Origin: Neovahlkampfia damariscottae
Taxonomy: Eukaryota; Heterolobosea; Selenaionea; Neovahlkampfiida; Neovahlkampfiidae
Direction: 5' to 3'
Length of the DNA: 64,000 nt
Assembly (NCBI GenBank): GCA_016618085.1
Contig: JABLTG010000048.1
Span: forward strand, 46,666-110,665
In this document: positions 35,801 through 48,527 of the stretch, one piece after another
Layout: each line of letters opens with the position of its first letter
Position numbering within the stretch: position 1 is the first letter of the stretch
Program-made: the position numbers and the translations under genes
Notes under the pieces: model-generated
Told to the model about the DNA's origin: nothing
Seen by the model: only the letters and a program-made list of their open reading frames with translations
Database searches by the model: none

Positions 35801-38800
35801 AACGTAAAATTACTGAAGATGGTGAACAAAAAAAGAAATTAAAGAAAGAAGAAATATCAAAAGAACAAAAGTTATTTCATATTTCAAATCAATATGGTGA
35901 AGTGTTGATTAATTTTTTAATCAGAGCAGCAATTACACCTTTAGATCGAAGATCAGAATCTTTACAAATTCAAATAGCTCATAAATGTGTAAAAAGTTTA
36001 AAAATAGCTCTTGATCTCTGGAAACAATTTGAATTGAAAGTTTCAATTGAAAACATCTTAATTTTAGAAAAGAAATCCCAAGAAAACAAAATAGCTTTAC
36101 CTTGCATTGGATTGGATATTCTTACTTTGCTCTATGATTGCAATAATGAAACTATTTCATCAATTGTAGAACAGAATTTACCAAAATATAGTGTTCCAAT
36201 AATCAATATGTTCAATATTGATGACCCAATGATTCAAAAATCTCTTTCAGAATTTTTGAAAATTGCAGTTTCAAAACCTGAAAATTTTGAACAAACACCA
36301 AGATTTTATGCTCAACTTTGGGATGTTCTTAAAGATAATTTCACCAAATATGATTCACAAGAAACATCATCATCACCTCATATTTGTTTAATGATGTTAC
36401 AAATTTTGAAGAATAAATTTCCAAACAATCTCGCTGGACTTTCAGTTCACATTTTGAAAATTTTGACAAAATTAGTGAAATTTCATATTCAAAGAACTCA
36501 TGACAAATTAAAAGAAAAACAAGCTCAACAAAGATCTGTGAATGTTCAAATGATCACACAAATCTCAGCAAGTAATGATCTTTATGTTACTTCAATTGTT
36601 TTACTTCTTGATTTATTATTTTTAAATTCAAATGATACAAATGTTAGAAGACAATTTTTAACAACAGTCACTCAAATGTTAGACAAATCAAATGAAATCA
36701 ATCCTCAAATCATTTTGACTATTTTAGACAATATTCATTTGTTAGTTATTGGTGAAGAAAAATTCTTCAAATTGATTGAAAAAGAAAAAAAATTCTTTGT
36801 TTTGAAATTAAGTGCTTTTGAACATGTAAGAAATTCATTTTCTAATTTTTTTAGAATATTGTTGTTCCAATTAGAAACAAATATTTTGATATTATTTTAT
36901 CAATGTTTACAAATAAAAAATTGATGGAAGAAGATGAAGAGCTCAAAGAAAATATCAATTCATCTTTTATGTTTGGATTAAAATCAGAAAATTCAAAAAT
37001 TAGATCTAGATTTCATGATGTATTTCATCAGTCAATTGGAGCAGTAATTCATTCAATTTTTTTTTAACTTTTGAAGTCAATTGCTGAAAGATTACGTTAT
37101 ATCTTCAATGGAAACAATTGGGAAAACTTAAGTGATAACTTCTGGATTAGACATGCATTAGATTTGGTTCTTTCAGTTATCAACTTTGATGATAAAATTG
37201 TAGTTTCAGATTCAATGTCAAAAATTTGTTCACTTACAAAAACAATCGATTCTGATGTTAATGATATTAAAATGACAAAAGCTTTATCAAAAAAATTTGA
37301 ATCACTTCTTGAAGAACATGATAAGAATTTTATTCAAAAAAATAAAGAAATCACAATTGGAGAATTGATTTTACCATTGAAATTATTATCAAGAGAAAGT
37401 ATTAGATTTAGTTATGAAATTTGGGTGAATATATTCCCATATCTTTGGAAATGTTTAGAAAGCTCAGAAAGAGAATCAATTCAAAAGTCACTTGTGAAAT
37501 TATTAGCGAGAGATTATCATTCAAAACAATACACAACTTATCCAAATGTGATTCAAGCAATTTTAGAGGGATGTTATAAATCAACACCATCAATTAAAAT
37601 ACCTCCTGATCTTTTGAAATTTCTTGGAAAATCATTTAAAGTTTGGCATGTTGTGATTCCAATGTTAGAACATCAATATGAAGAATTGATCAATGATTCA
37701 AAATCTACATCAAAGGATATTGATGCAACAGCAAATATCTTATGTGATATCTACAGAGTTATTGGTGAAGATACAATGATCTCTGGAATTATCAGAAACA
37801 TGGAAATTGAAAAAAATACAAAGATAATTTTAGCTTTAGAACAAAAAGGATCATTTAAAGAAATGCAAGAATTCATAAAACCAAAAATTGATCAATTACC
37901 TTCAACAGATTATAGTTCGAGTGTGTATTCAAATTCTGAATTGATGATTTGGGAAGATAGATGGATAAATAGTGCAAGAAAACTACAACAATGGGATGAA
38001 CTAACAAAATATGCAAAATCTGTCGAGACACCACCACTAATGCTGGAATGTTTCTGGCAAAGATCCGATTGGAAAGGAATGAAAGATTTATTCACAAGAC
38101 ACATTTCTGTTGAAAATCATACTCTTAAAATTTATCAAATTTCAACTGCTTTGATGGAAGATCGTGGTAAAGATAGTTTAGAATATCTTTTAGGAGCAAC
38201 ACAACAAGGTATTCAACGTTGGTGTGCATTACCAATGTTTTTATGTGGAACACATCTTCATATGCTTCATAACTATCAACAATTACTTGAACTACATGAT
38301 TCAACTCGATTCATGCAAGAACATCAAAGATTAAGTATTCAAGAGTTAAAAGGATTTATTACAACATGGAGAGATAGAATACCAAATAAATGGGATGATG
38401 TTCAATTCTGGAATGATATTTTGGTCTGGAGACATCATTTCTTACTTTTAATGTCAAAGAAATACTCTCAACAAAGTCTTGATTCACATTTTGAATTTTG
38501 TTTGAATGAAACTGTTTGGAATTTAAATAGATTAGCAAAATTGTCAAGAAAGAATTCACTTACAACTGCATCTTTAGACTTTCTTCAAGAATCAAAGAAA
38601 ATTTTAGGACAAATCAAATCAGATACAAGTGAACATTTTGTTAGAATTTATGAATTATTAAGTACTTATAAAAAAGAAAACAAAATTTCATTGGCTTTAG
38701 AAACAATTGAAAATGACAAATCAATTCAAAAATTGAAAACTCATCATAAATTAGAAATTTTAAGAATTAAAGGAGAATTACTTACGAAAGCAGGAAAAAG

Positions 38801-40973
38801 AGAAGAAGCTTTTAAAACTTTTTCCAATGCTGTATCACCATTTACAACAGATCCAAGATATTTACAATCATCTGCATCCACCAATGCATTATCAAAATGC
38901 TTTTATCATTGGTCAAGATTACTTGATGAAATTATTACAGAACAAAATTTTCAAGATATCAATTTAATTGAACAAACAATTGCTGCAGTATTACAAGGAT
39001 GTAGATATGGAAGTAATTCAGCAAAGAATTTTGTTTCAAGAGTACTTTGGTTACTTTCTTATGATGATCAAAATTTAACTTTGTTAAATATCATGAAGAA
39101 ATGTATTGTTGATACTCCTTATTGGATTTGGATTCCATTTATTCCAATTTTAATTCAAATGATGGCTAGAAAAGATTCACCAACTTATGAACAAATTGGA
39201 AAAGAAATTATTGGTCAACTTGGTAAAAAATATCCAGCTGCAGGTTATTTCTATTTGAGATCATTTTATTTTGAATTAAGAGATGAATTCAAATCACAAC
39301 AACAAGATGATTCATTTGGTTCACCTTCATTTCAAGAAAATTTGAAAGAAATTCTTATGGCACCAAAGAAACATTCAGAAGAATTAATGGCTCAAGCATT
39401 AAGTTTATTTCAACCAATGGTTCAAGAAACAGAATCAATTTTAAAAGAATTTTGTTCAAGATTAAAACCTGAACCAGAAGAGGAATTGGGCAGATCTTTG
39501 GAATCTTTATTAAGACTTTGTTATCAATATAATATTTACACACAAATTGAAATTCCATCAAAAATTAAAATTGCTATTAAATCAATTTGTACTTGTGATG
39601 CATTTTTCCCGAGAGATGAACCAACTGGAAATAATAACAAACCACAATTTTTAAGAGAGCACAAAGATTTATTACTCAAAGATTTAATTTCTAATCCAAA
39701 GAATTTAATGGATTTAATCAATAATATCAAGAAATGGTTAATCAAATTACAAGCTCGTGTGAATTTCTTACCATCTGTTTTACCATTGGAAAATATTAGT
39801 CGATACTTGGCTGATTTTCAAGGTAATGAAATTGAAATTCCTGGACAATATGAAAATACAGGAGACAAAGAACCATTTGTGGATCAACATGATAAACTCT
39901 TATATTTCTTCCCACAAATTGATGTGGTTCGAAGAAATAAAGTATCATCAAGAAGAGTTGCAGTTAGAAGTCAACATGGAAAGATTTTCAAATTCTTATT
40001 ACAACCTGTATCACCAACTGATTTGGGTGGAGAATCAAGATCTGAAGAAAGAATGTGGTCTCTTTTAACAAATATTAATCAAATTTTTGATAAAGAAAAA
40101 ATGTCAAGATGCAAATCCATTTCATTACAATTATCATGTTCAATTCCTTTGAATCATAAAATGAGATTAATTCATGAAAGATCAAATGGAATTCCATTGG
40201 AAGAATTACACACTGATTTTTGTTTAGAAAAGAAATTAAATTCTGATCATTATTTGATTGAATTTTGGAAATTATATAATACAACTCAACAAACACAAAA
40301 GAATCTTGATTGTTATAAAACAATTGCCAATGAAATTCCTGATGATTTGTTGTTAAATGCAATTCAAAATATTTCTCCTTCTTGGAATGAATTTTATCAA
40401 ATTAGAAGAAACTTTTCAAATCAATATGCATTAACATCATTAATGTCACATTTGTTATTTGTCAAAAATAGAAGTTTACACAAAATGGTTATTGGAAAGA
40501 ATACAGGAGATATTTTAAATTTTGATTTTCGTTCATTTTATGATAGTTCTGGAGCTCTTTCTGATGAAAATGAAAAAGTACCATTTAGATATACAAGAAA
40601 CATTTCAAAATTCATTTCACCATTTAATGAAGAAGGAAACTTTTTAAATTCATTTTCAATTGGAACATCTTCATTAATCAATCAAAAAGAACGTTTAACA
40701 AATGTTTTGAGATTATACATGATGGAAGAATTATGTTCATGGCAAAATATTAAATGTGGTAGATTTACCATTGATTATACATCCACTGGTATTGATAAAT
40801 TAAGAAACAAAGTTGATTCAAATGTCAATTCAGTTTTATCAAAATTAAATAGTTTAACAGTTGAAAATGAAGTTGAAATGCCAACTAATCAAAATATTTC
40901 AAATTTGATTAAAGTTGCAAAAGATCCAATGAATTTATCAGAAATGTCACCAACATGGTTTCCTTGGTATTAA
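29865..40973 (+). CDS. TRRAP: TRRAP/Tra1 pseudokinase, SAGA and NuA4 scaffold
   Basis: About 3,600 residues; ten or so exons, the two largest at 32119-36816 and 37075-40973. TRRAP/Tra1 is the PIKK-family pseudokinase that recruits SAGA and NuA4 histone acetyltransferases to activators. The N-terminus (after an intron at ~29920-29953) has LLSDLYENMEIVHTAEYKKFL and QFVDGDLQKIRNLTLEIFHRIP, as in Tra1. Long HEAT arrays follow, then a FAT domain (WEDRWINSARKLQQWDEL, FWNDILVWRHHFL). The PI3K-like domain (DVVRRNKVSSRRVAVRSQHG, then NRSLHKMVIGKNTGDILNFDF) lacks the catalytic HRD-type aspartate and the DFG, as expected for a pseudokinase. It ends in a FATC-like MSPTWFPWY. All checked introns restore the frame. 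The stop lies 15 nt from the convergent SSB gene. Confidence 0.95.
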
Positions 40974-40988
40974 AAATAAAAATATTTT

Positions 40989-41411
40989 TTATTGTTCGAC
41001 AACTTGTTCTTCTGTAATTTGTTCTTCAATTTGTTCTTCAATTTCTCTTTCTCCAGATAAGATTCTTAGATTTGATGGATGATTACATAAAATGTTCATA
41101 TATTTTGCTTCGTCTTTTGGTGATTTGTAATGATGCATTGTTCCTTCTGCATAAATTAACATTCCTTTTTGTATATTATTTTTAACAAATTCAACCATAG
41201 ATTGATTAAAAATAGCAATTTCATGCCAAGTTACTTCTTCTACACGCTTTTTCTCTTTTGTTCTATAAACTTGATTTGTTGCTACTTGTATCTTTGCGAC
41301 ATAATTTTCATTTTTTGTTTGAAAAACTTTTGTATCACCTACGTTACCTAAATTAGATAATTATGAGAAAATAAAGTTGAAACAAATACCGCAAACAATA
41401 GCTCTTTTCAT
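40989..41411 (-). CDS. Single-stranded-DNA-binding protein, bacterial/mitochondrial OB-fold type
   Basis: Two exons (intron 41348-41389, 42 nt), ~126 residues. The OB fold of the SSB family is clear: VCGNVGDTKVF at the start, KIQVATNQVYRTKEKK, then VTWHEIAIFNQSMVEFVKNNIQKG, MLIYAEGTMHHYKSP and LRILSG. It coats single-stranded DNA; in eukaryotes this type normally acts in mitochondrial DNA replication. The C-terminus is a run of acidic/glutamine repeats (EEQIEEQITEEQ) that could play the part of the acidic tail of bacterial SSB, though the usual DxxxF ending is absent. The start (ATG at 41409-41411) leaves only ~7 residues before the OB fold, so no classical mitochondrial presequence is seen. 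Confidence 0.8.
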
Positions 41412-41741
41412 TTTTTAATTTTTTCTTTTATTTCTTACCGATTCAGACTTCCTCTCATCTTCATTATTTTTTTTGAAGTTTCTTCATCAAGTTTCAAAAA
41501 GTTTTTTGTAAACAAACGTTTGTTATGATTTGAAAATTTTAAGGCTTTGGTGAACATTTTTTGTGAAGACTAGTGTTTGTTTAGTTGGAAAAAATTGTCT
41601 CGTTATAATTGGTCGATTCAACAAGAAACGTCGGAAATTTTATTGAACATTTGAATTTGATTTTTTTTGAGATTTTTATTCCATTCAACAAAAAAATAAA
41701 ACCAGTTTTTTTTCAGCCAATCATTTTATTTTTTTAATTAA
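41412..41741. other. Divergent spacer between SSB and kelch-kinase genes
   Basis: 330 bp, no gene seen. It holds ATTGGTC at 41608-41614 and CCAATCA at 41717-41723, in opposite orientations, the second 18 bp before the kelch-kinase ATG. Confidence 0.45.
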
Positions 41742-44700
41742 ATGGGAAATTCTTCTTGTAGGTTACAAAAAAAAAAGAGTTAAATCTAAGCAATATCTTT
41801 TGAACAAAAAGATTTAATTTTTCCAAACAGTGGCACTATAAAGTCAGTCAGAGGTTATACTTCCGTTGTGAACCATTTAAAACCTTCTGTTCTTCTTTTT
41901 GGAGGTTTTCCAGCTACTGATAATAATGTATATTCAGCTGACCTCAAAACAAACAAATGGACAAAAGTAAAAGAAAAACCATTAAAAAATTAGGTTGCAA
42001 CCAATGGTACTCCTCCAACAGGCAGATTTGGACATACAGGAGTTATTCATCATGAAGGTACAGATAAAGTTTGTTTTAAATTCAATATGGTAATAGACTG
42101 GTATATCTTTGGTGGTGAAGATCAATATACTAAACGATTGAATGACTTGGTTTGTTTCAATCTTACTGATTTTACTTGGAATACACCAGAAGTTTTTGGA
42201 ACACCTCCATCACCAAGAAGTAGTTGAAATGTATCTTTAATATATATAGGTAATCACTCTGCAGTATGGCATGACAACAAAATGATTGTATAAATAGTAG
42301 TTTTTTAATTTGTTTAGATTTGTGGAGGTGAAAGACAAAAAGATGAATTTTTAGGTGAAATGTACATTTTTGACTTTTATACAATGACATGGAGTGATTT
42401 AGTTGTGAAATCTTCACTTTTGACATCAATTCCAAAACGAGCATCACATTCTGCTAAAATGTATGGAGACATGATGAGTAATTTTCAAAATTCGGATTTA
42501 AAACAATAATTTAGTAATGTTTGGAGGTAAGAGTTCAAATGGTCTTTGTAATGATACTCATATGGTTGACATAAAGAAAAAATCAATAGTTCGATTAAAA
42601 ACTAGAAATGATCCCCAAAAAAGAAATCGGTAAAATAGATAAAAGTCTTAAAATAGTTCTCAAATGATAATACGCGGTGGTTTCATTTTAACTTTTGGAG
42701 GTTTTTCTGGTAAAGATCGAAAACCTCAAAATGATTTATATATTATGCGATTGGATAATTTAAAATGGATCAAAATGGGATTAGAAGAATGCGTGAAAAG
42801 AGATTATGTTTATTCAACTTTATTTCATCAAGGTAGGTTATTATTACTTGGGGGTGAAGATAATCAAAATGGACCTTCTCAAATCTTATCAACCAATTTA
42901 GGTATCCTTTCAACATTAATTTTATTAACTGTTTGACAAGATGAATACACTAAGACCATGGATATACCATTTAATGAATTAAAATTTGAAGAAAGAATAT
43001 ACAATGACATGTATGTTGACGTATACAAAGGTACATGGAGAAAACAAAAAGTTGCCATAACTATGATAAAACAAGATCAAAATGAAATCATTGATCAAAT
43101 AATTTCACAAATTAACGTTCATAGAAAGATTAAGCACCCAAATATTGTTGATTTTAAATGCTTTGTTTCCGAAGATCCAAAGTATTGTTTGGTCACAAGT
43201 TATTTTCATCCAATCACCATTTCGGATTCAATTCATGAGAAAAAACTTCAATTAACATTTAAACAAAAAAAAAAGTTTTCAATTGAAATTTGTAAAGCTG
43301 TGAGATACTTACATTCAAACAAATTGCTCCACCGTGCATTATCTACTACAAAGATTTTATTAAAAGAAGATCATATCAAATTCAGTGATTATTTTTTAAG
43401 AATTGAACCTTATTTAAAGAAATCAAAGAAAATGATTGAAATATTTAAAGAACCTTATTTCATGGCACCTGAAGTTCTAAAAGGTAATCAATTTTCAGAG
43501 AAATCAGATATCTTTAGTTTAGGTTCAATTTTTTGGGAATTATTTTCAGGAGAGAAAATATCGAAATTGGATATTAATGATTTGAATTCTATTGCAGATT
43601 CAGTGATGAAAGGAAAAAGACCGTGCAACGAATCAAGATTGAAGAATTTAATCCAATCAAATTCAGACGATAAAGAAATTCAAATGTATCTCGATTTGAT
43701 TCTACAATGTTGGAATCAAAACCCAGAAGAGAGACCTTCATTAGATTATGTAATTGACGCACTTAGAAGTGTAAGAATGAACATTTTCAAAAATTCAACT
43801 TTTTACTAGAACTCATCATCTTTCACCACCAATACAAAAATTGAAAATATTAACAATAGTATCATTGAGCGTGATCAAGAAAATGATATCCAATCAAACT
43901 ATCTCATTCAAAAAAAAATTGGTCAAGGTGGTCAAGCAACTGTATTTTTAGTGAAAGAAAAATCAACAATGAAACAATATGCTCTTAAGAGATTTTTACA
44001 AACACCTCTTTCTGGAGTCAATAAAACTCTGCAAGAAATGAGGTCTTATGTCGGTATTTCTCATAGCTCAATTGTTACTGTGCATGATTTTTATTTGTCA
44101 ACTGAAAATTGTGATCCCTCAAATTGTCAATTAAGTAAGATTTTAATAACTAATCAATAGATATTGTTATGGATTATTGTGATTCTGGTGATTTAGAAAG
44201 AAAAATCAAGAAAAAACAAACAAAAAAAGAACTATTTGAACAACATCAAATTCATTCGTTATTTTTACAAACTGTTCAAGGAATGAGTTATATTCATGAA
44301 AAACATTTGATCCATAGAGATTTAAAACCAGGAAATTTATTTTGTAAATTCAAAAAATTTTAACTTCTTAAAAGTGCATAACGAAGATGTTGTAAAAATT
44401 GGTGATTTAGGTTTAGCTAAAAATATGGATGAAGATACAACAGAAACTCATGTTGGAACTATTGCATATATGTCACCTGAGCAAAGGTCACAAATGCCTT
44501 ATACTTACAGTGCAGATGTTTGGTCATTAGGAATGATCCTTTTTGAATTGTTAACTTTAAAAAGAATGGATTTTGGAAAACTAATGAAAAATAGGAATTA
44601 TTTGAATGATATTTTTGCAGATGTTTCAGATAATTATGATTCAACATATTTTGAAATGGTGAAAATGTGTTTGACAATCAATCCTGATCAAAGACCAACA

Positions 44701-45120
44701 GCAAAAACTCTTTTAGAAATGTTGACTGGTTTTTCAGAAGGAAAATTTCCTTCTTTGACTTCACAAATTTCCTTTATGAAAAAATCAAATGACTCAGTAC
44801 CTGAAGTTCCAATGAGTTTTGTAGAAACTGAAACAATTGGTTCGCAAGATGAAAAAATTGAAAATGAAAATGTTGAAATTCTATTGCTAAATAAGAAATC
44901 TTTTAATGATGTGGAAAGTTGGTCACTTGAAAGAGTGGGGGTTTGGTTGGATGAGATTGGTTTAGGGACTTACAAAAAGTCTTTTTTTGAACATGAAGTA
45001 AACGGGGAAGCTTTGTTAGAATTAAAAGAAACTGATGAAATTGATAAATATCTTGGTGTCAAAAAATTGGGTCACATAAAAATTCTTCAAAAAAGAATCA
45101 GAACTTTGAGAAATAAATAA
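41742..45120 (+). CDS. Kelch / pseudokinase / kinase / SAM signalling protein
   Basis: Twelve exons, eleven introns of ~27-40 nt; all keep the frame, giving ~1,010 residues. The N-terminus MGNSS fits N-myristoylation. Six kelch repeats are marked by GG motifs (LLFGGF, YIFGGED, IICGGER, IMFGGKS, LTFGGFSG, LLLGGED) and would form a beta-propeller. The first kinase domain (42958-43790) is dead: VAIK is VAIT, HRDLxxxN is HRALSTTK, and DFG is replaced by FSDY, while APEVLKG remains. The second domain has GQGGQATVFLV, YALKRF, HRDLKPGN, GDLGLAKN (DLG as in NEK/IKK-like kinases) and GTIAYMSPEQ, so it is probably active. A C-terminal SAM domain (SWSLERVGVWLDEIGL to KILQKRIRTL) would mediate oligomerisation. 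A JAK-like regulatory role for the pseudokinase is inference. Confidence 0.88.
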
Positions 45121-45146
45121 TTTTATCTTTGACAATTTCTGCAAAA

Positions 45147-45238
45147 GTAAAGGTGTCAAATGCAATTTCTTAACGGTGGACAACAACTAACTTATGGCTT
45201 TAGCGATTGGTTTCCACCCAGACCTTGCTGTCCTTTAC
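45147..45238. ncRNA. Candidate structured RNA (nested stems)
   Basis: The convergent spacer 45121-45342 contains a stretch clearly richer in G and C than its surroundings. GTAAAGG (45147-45153) pairs with CCTTTAC (45232-45238), and inside it GGTGGA (45175-45180) pairs with TCCACC (45213-45218), giving nested stems of ~90 nt. No coding frame fits. It does not match U1-U6, SRP, RNase P or snoRNA motifs that I know. Strand is unknown; it could also be a diverged repeat. Confidence 0.25.
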
Positions 45239-45342
45239 ATTTGTTGATAGGTTTCTCAACTATTTATTTCAGATCAAAATATATTCCATTTTGATTATGG
45301 TTTGTCAAAAATATTTGAACCTTCAAATTGAACAGATAATTT

Positions 45343-48300
45343 TTATTGAACATAATGAACATCACTTTGTAATTCAGGGACTTCTCTTCTTGAAGCATAA
45401 TAATCTTTAATTTGTGATGGAATATTTCTCAAAGCTTTTGCAGAAACAATAGTTTCATCATTGATATATCTAGTGAATGAAACATTTGTACATTCACTTT
45501 GATACATTTTCAAATTCTTAAATTTATCAGCACCAATTCCAACAAAAACAACAGAAATACCAGATCTATAAGTTGATTTCAAAAGTGAAATATAATTTTC
45601 AGGACTTGATACTTTATCACCATCCAATAAAATAATCAAAATACAATATGAATGTGCTTTCATTGCTTCTTCAGATTCTTGAATAATAATTTCTTTAAAT
45701 TCATTTGTAATACCCATAGTAATTTCTTTTGCTGTTTTTCTATAACGTTTTAAGACTTTACTGATTGGATGAGTTTCTGATTTTCTACTTTCAAGTCCTA
45801 ATCTATTTGGACCTTTTGTAAGTGAAAAAATATCACCTTTGTTTTTTGTTGTTTTCATATGTCCAAATCCATAAGTTTTCTAAATGATTAAAAAATGAAA
45901 TTTTTACAATATTGACTTGTTGATTATATTGTAAAATACTTTTTAAAATTGAACTTATTGAAGTTTCATAAGGATTTAAATTCTTATTTCCACCACCTAA
46001 GAAATGAAAACTATGTTTATTTTTTCCAGGAACTAATCCATTTGATGATGTAAAATCAATTGCAAGTGAAACATGTAACTTATGATATCCAATATAATGC
46101 ATACAAGAAAATGGATTAACATAATAAAATTGAGTTATCAATCTAACTGGTTCTGTTAATATTTTTTTAGTGATTAATTCATTCAACCAAATTCTTTCTT
46201 CATATTTCATGAATGTAACTTTTCCTCTTTCTTCTAAAGGATACATTGGATCTCTTAATGTGTATTCAATAATTCCATTTCTTAATTCTAAAATTGTGAA
46301 TTCAATTTGACCAAAGAATTTCTTTTGATACCAAAATTCAACTTTCAATGCATTGGACATTGATTTTTCAGAACCAACACCAAAAGTGAATAATCTATAA
46401 GCTGCTGAACCATCAATGTTTTTTTGTACTTCAGAATGATATAATCTTTGTTGAAAATCTTGTGAATCTCTAAATAACATAAAATGAGGATCAACTTTAA
46501 CATCTTTTCCTAATGATTTCAAATTATCAACTCTAAGTTTTAATCTAAAAGTTTAAATTTGTTTTTCTTTTTTCTTACGAAACACTCATTGTTTGATATT
46601 CAACATCTGTAAAATGATCAATTTTAGCAATTTTAATATGTGTTTTATCTTCATTTATTATTCTAGGAACAATATGTTCTTCTGGATTTGGCAATGCAAG
46701 TGTAACTTTACAAGTTGATTTTCCATAAAATTTAGGTTTGTTTGGAAAATTAATGGAAAATTCTTTACTTCTTGTTGCACCTGTTAAAATTTCATCTTTT
46801 GAATCAGGTACAACTGAACCTTTTAAATTCATCAAAATATCACCAATTGTGAATTCCTTTAAAAATTGTTAATTTTTTTTTTGAGCCAAACAATGGATCC
46901 TAGTTCTGTTGGAAAGAGTAAATCTTCAAAATTGAGTTCATCAGAATCATCAACTTTTTCACCTAAATCATCATCATAAATGTTTAAATCAATCAAATCA
47001 GTTCTTGAGTTATATAATTCAGCTTGTAAATCAATTGCATCTATATCCACTACTGATTCTTTTTTTATTTCTTTTTTTGAATCATAAATTGAAGATTGCA
47101 AATCTAACATTGAGTCTTCATTACTAACTTGTTGAGCAAATGAGTGACTCGGATCTTCTTCATTTACACATGCATATAAATTTAATTTCATTTTTTGAAT
47201 CATTCCAAAAATGAATTCCCATTTTGCAGGCGTTTCAAAAGTTAAAGAATCAACTTCTGGTTTGTTTCTATTTATTTTTTTTAGTCAAAAAAAAATTACT
47301 TGATTTTTTCTGTTTGTCCAATGACAGACCAATCTCCGTCTGTGAAAGCACTAATTGTAAAGTATAAATAATTTTGTCCTTTTGGAGTATTTTTCAAAGG
47401 TGTTGTGGATAATTGTACTTCAAACTTTTCTGAACTTGTTGTTAGTCTTTTTCTGAGAGTTGTATCACATCTTGATAAGATTTTATCTTTTGCTTCGTTT
47501 CCTGTTTTTTTAACACCAGTTTTTAAAACAGTTGGTTCTTCTTCTTCTTCTTCAACTTGTTGTGTTTCATCTTTTACTTCTTCTTCTTCTTCAGGTTTTT
47601 TTTCAAAGAATGAACGAAGTTCTGGGTCTACATCATCGAAATTCATCATTAACATATCCTCTTCACTGAATAATTGTGTTTGATCTGGTTCTTCTTCTTG
47701 ATGTTCTTCTACAGTTCTAATTTGTTCTTCTTGTGTTCCTGACATTGATAAAACAATTTCAGGAATTTCATCTGAAAAATCAAGGTCTTCTTGTGGTTCA
47801 TCTTCTTCATCAAAGTTCAATTCTAATTCAACGGCATTATCAAATTCTCCTTCATCATCAAAAGTTAATTGTAATTCTAATTCATCAGGAATGTTTTGTT
47901 CTTCGCCATCTGTTTCACTAAAAGTTAGTTCTAATTCATCCTCGTCATCATTATCATCTAAATCAAAATTAATTTCAAGGTCTTCATCTTGTGGTTCATC
48001 ATCAAAAGTTAATTCAAATTGTTCATCTTCTTCATCCAAAGTTAGTTCGTCTGGATCTTCAAATTGAAGTTCTTCTTGAAAATCACTTTCGTAAACACGC
48101 CTTGGTTCATCACTAGGAAATATATCTTCTGATTTTAATTCAGGACCTTCATCTTCAAGCTCTAATGTTAATTCATCTGGTTCATCTTCCAAGGTAAGTT
48201 CAACTTCAGCGTTATTTTCAGTGATAGAAAGTTGAGTATCATCAGGTAAAGATTCTTCCTTAATTGTTATTTCTTCATCTTGTAGTTCAAGTTGTAACTC

Positions 48301-48456
48301 TTCAGGTTCTTCATCTAGTGTTAATTCTAAGTTACCTTCTTCATCTTCAAGGGTAAGTTGTAATTCATCAGGTTCATCCTCCAGAGTGAGCTCTATTGGA
48401 TCCTCAGGATCCAATTCAAAAGACAATTTTAAATCTTCTTCACCTTCTTCAGTCAT
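45343..48456 (-). CDS. Copine with long acidic N-terminal repeat region
   Basis: Five or six exons, ~1,000 residues against ~550 for typical copines. The first ~320 residues are acidic repeats built on ELTLEDEPDELQLTLEDEEG-like units, alternating hydrophobic and acidic positions. Next comes a C2A domain (LYFTISAFTDGDWSVIGQTEKIKN, then WEFIFGMIQKMKLNLYACV) with an acidic insertion before the ELGSIEFTIGDIL strand; then C2B (FWYQKKFFGQIEFTI and following). The copine VWA domain has HVSLAIDFTSSNG (MIDAS DxTxS), NPYETSISSILKSI, YGFGH across an intron, ITNEFKEIIIQESEEA, and SVVFVGIGADKF. Copines are calcium-dependent phospholipid-binding proteins that move to membranes. ATTGG lies 20 bp upstream of the ATG. 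Confidence 0.88.
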
Positions 48457-48527
48457 GAGTTAGAGTTTTGTTTTGATTGGCTACTGAAATAAACGATTTA
48501 TGTTGGTCAAAAAAAATAACAAAATTT

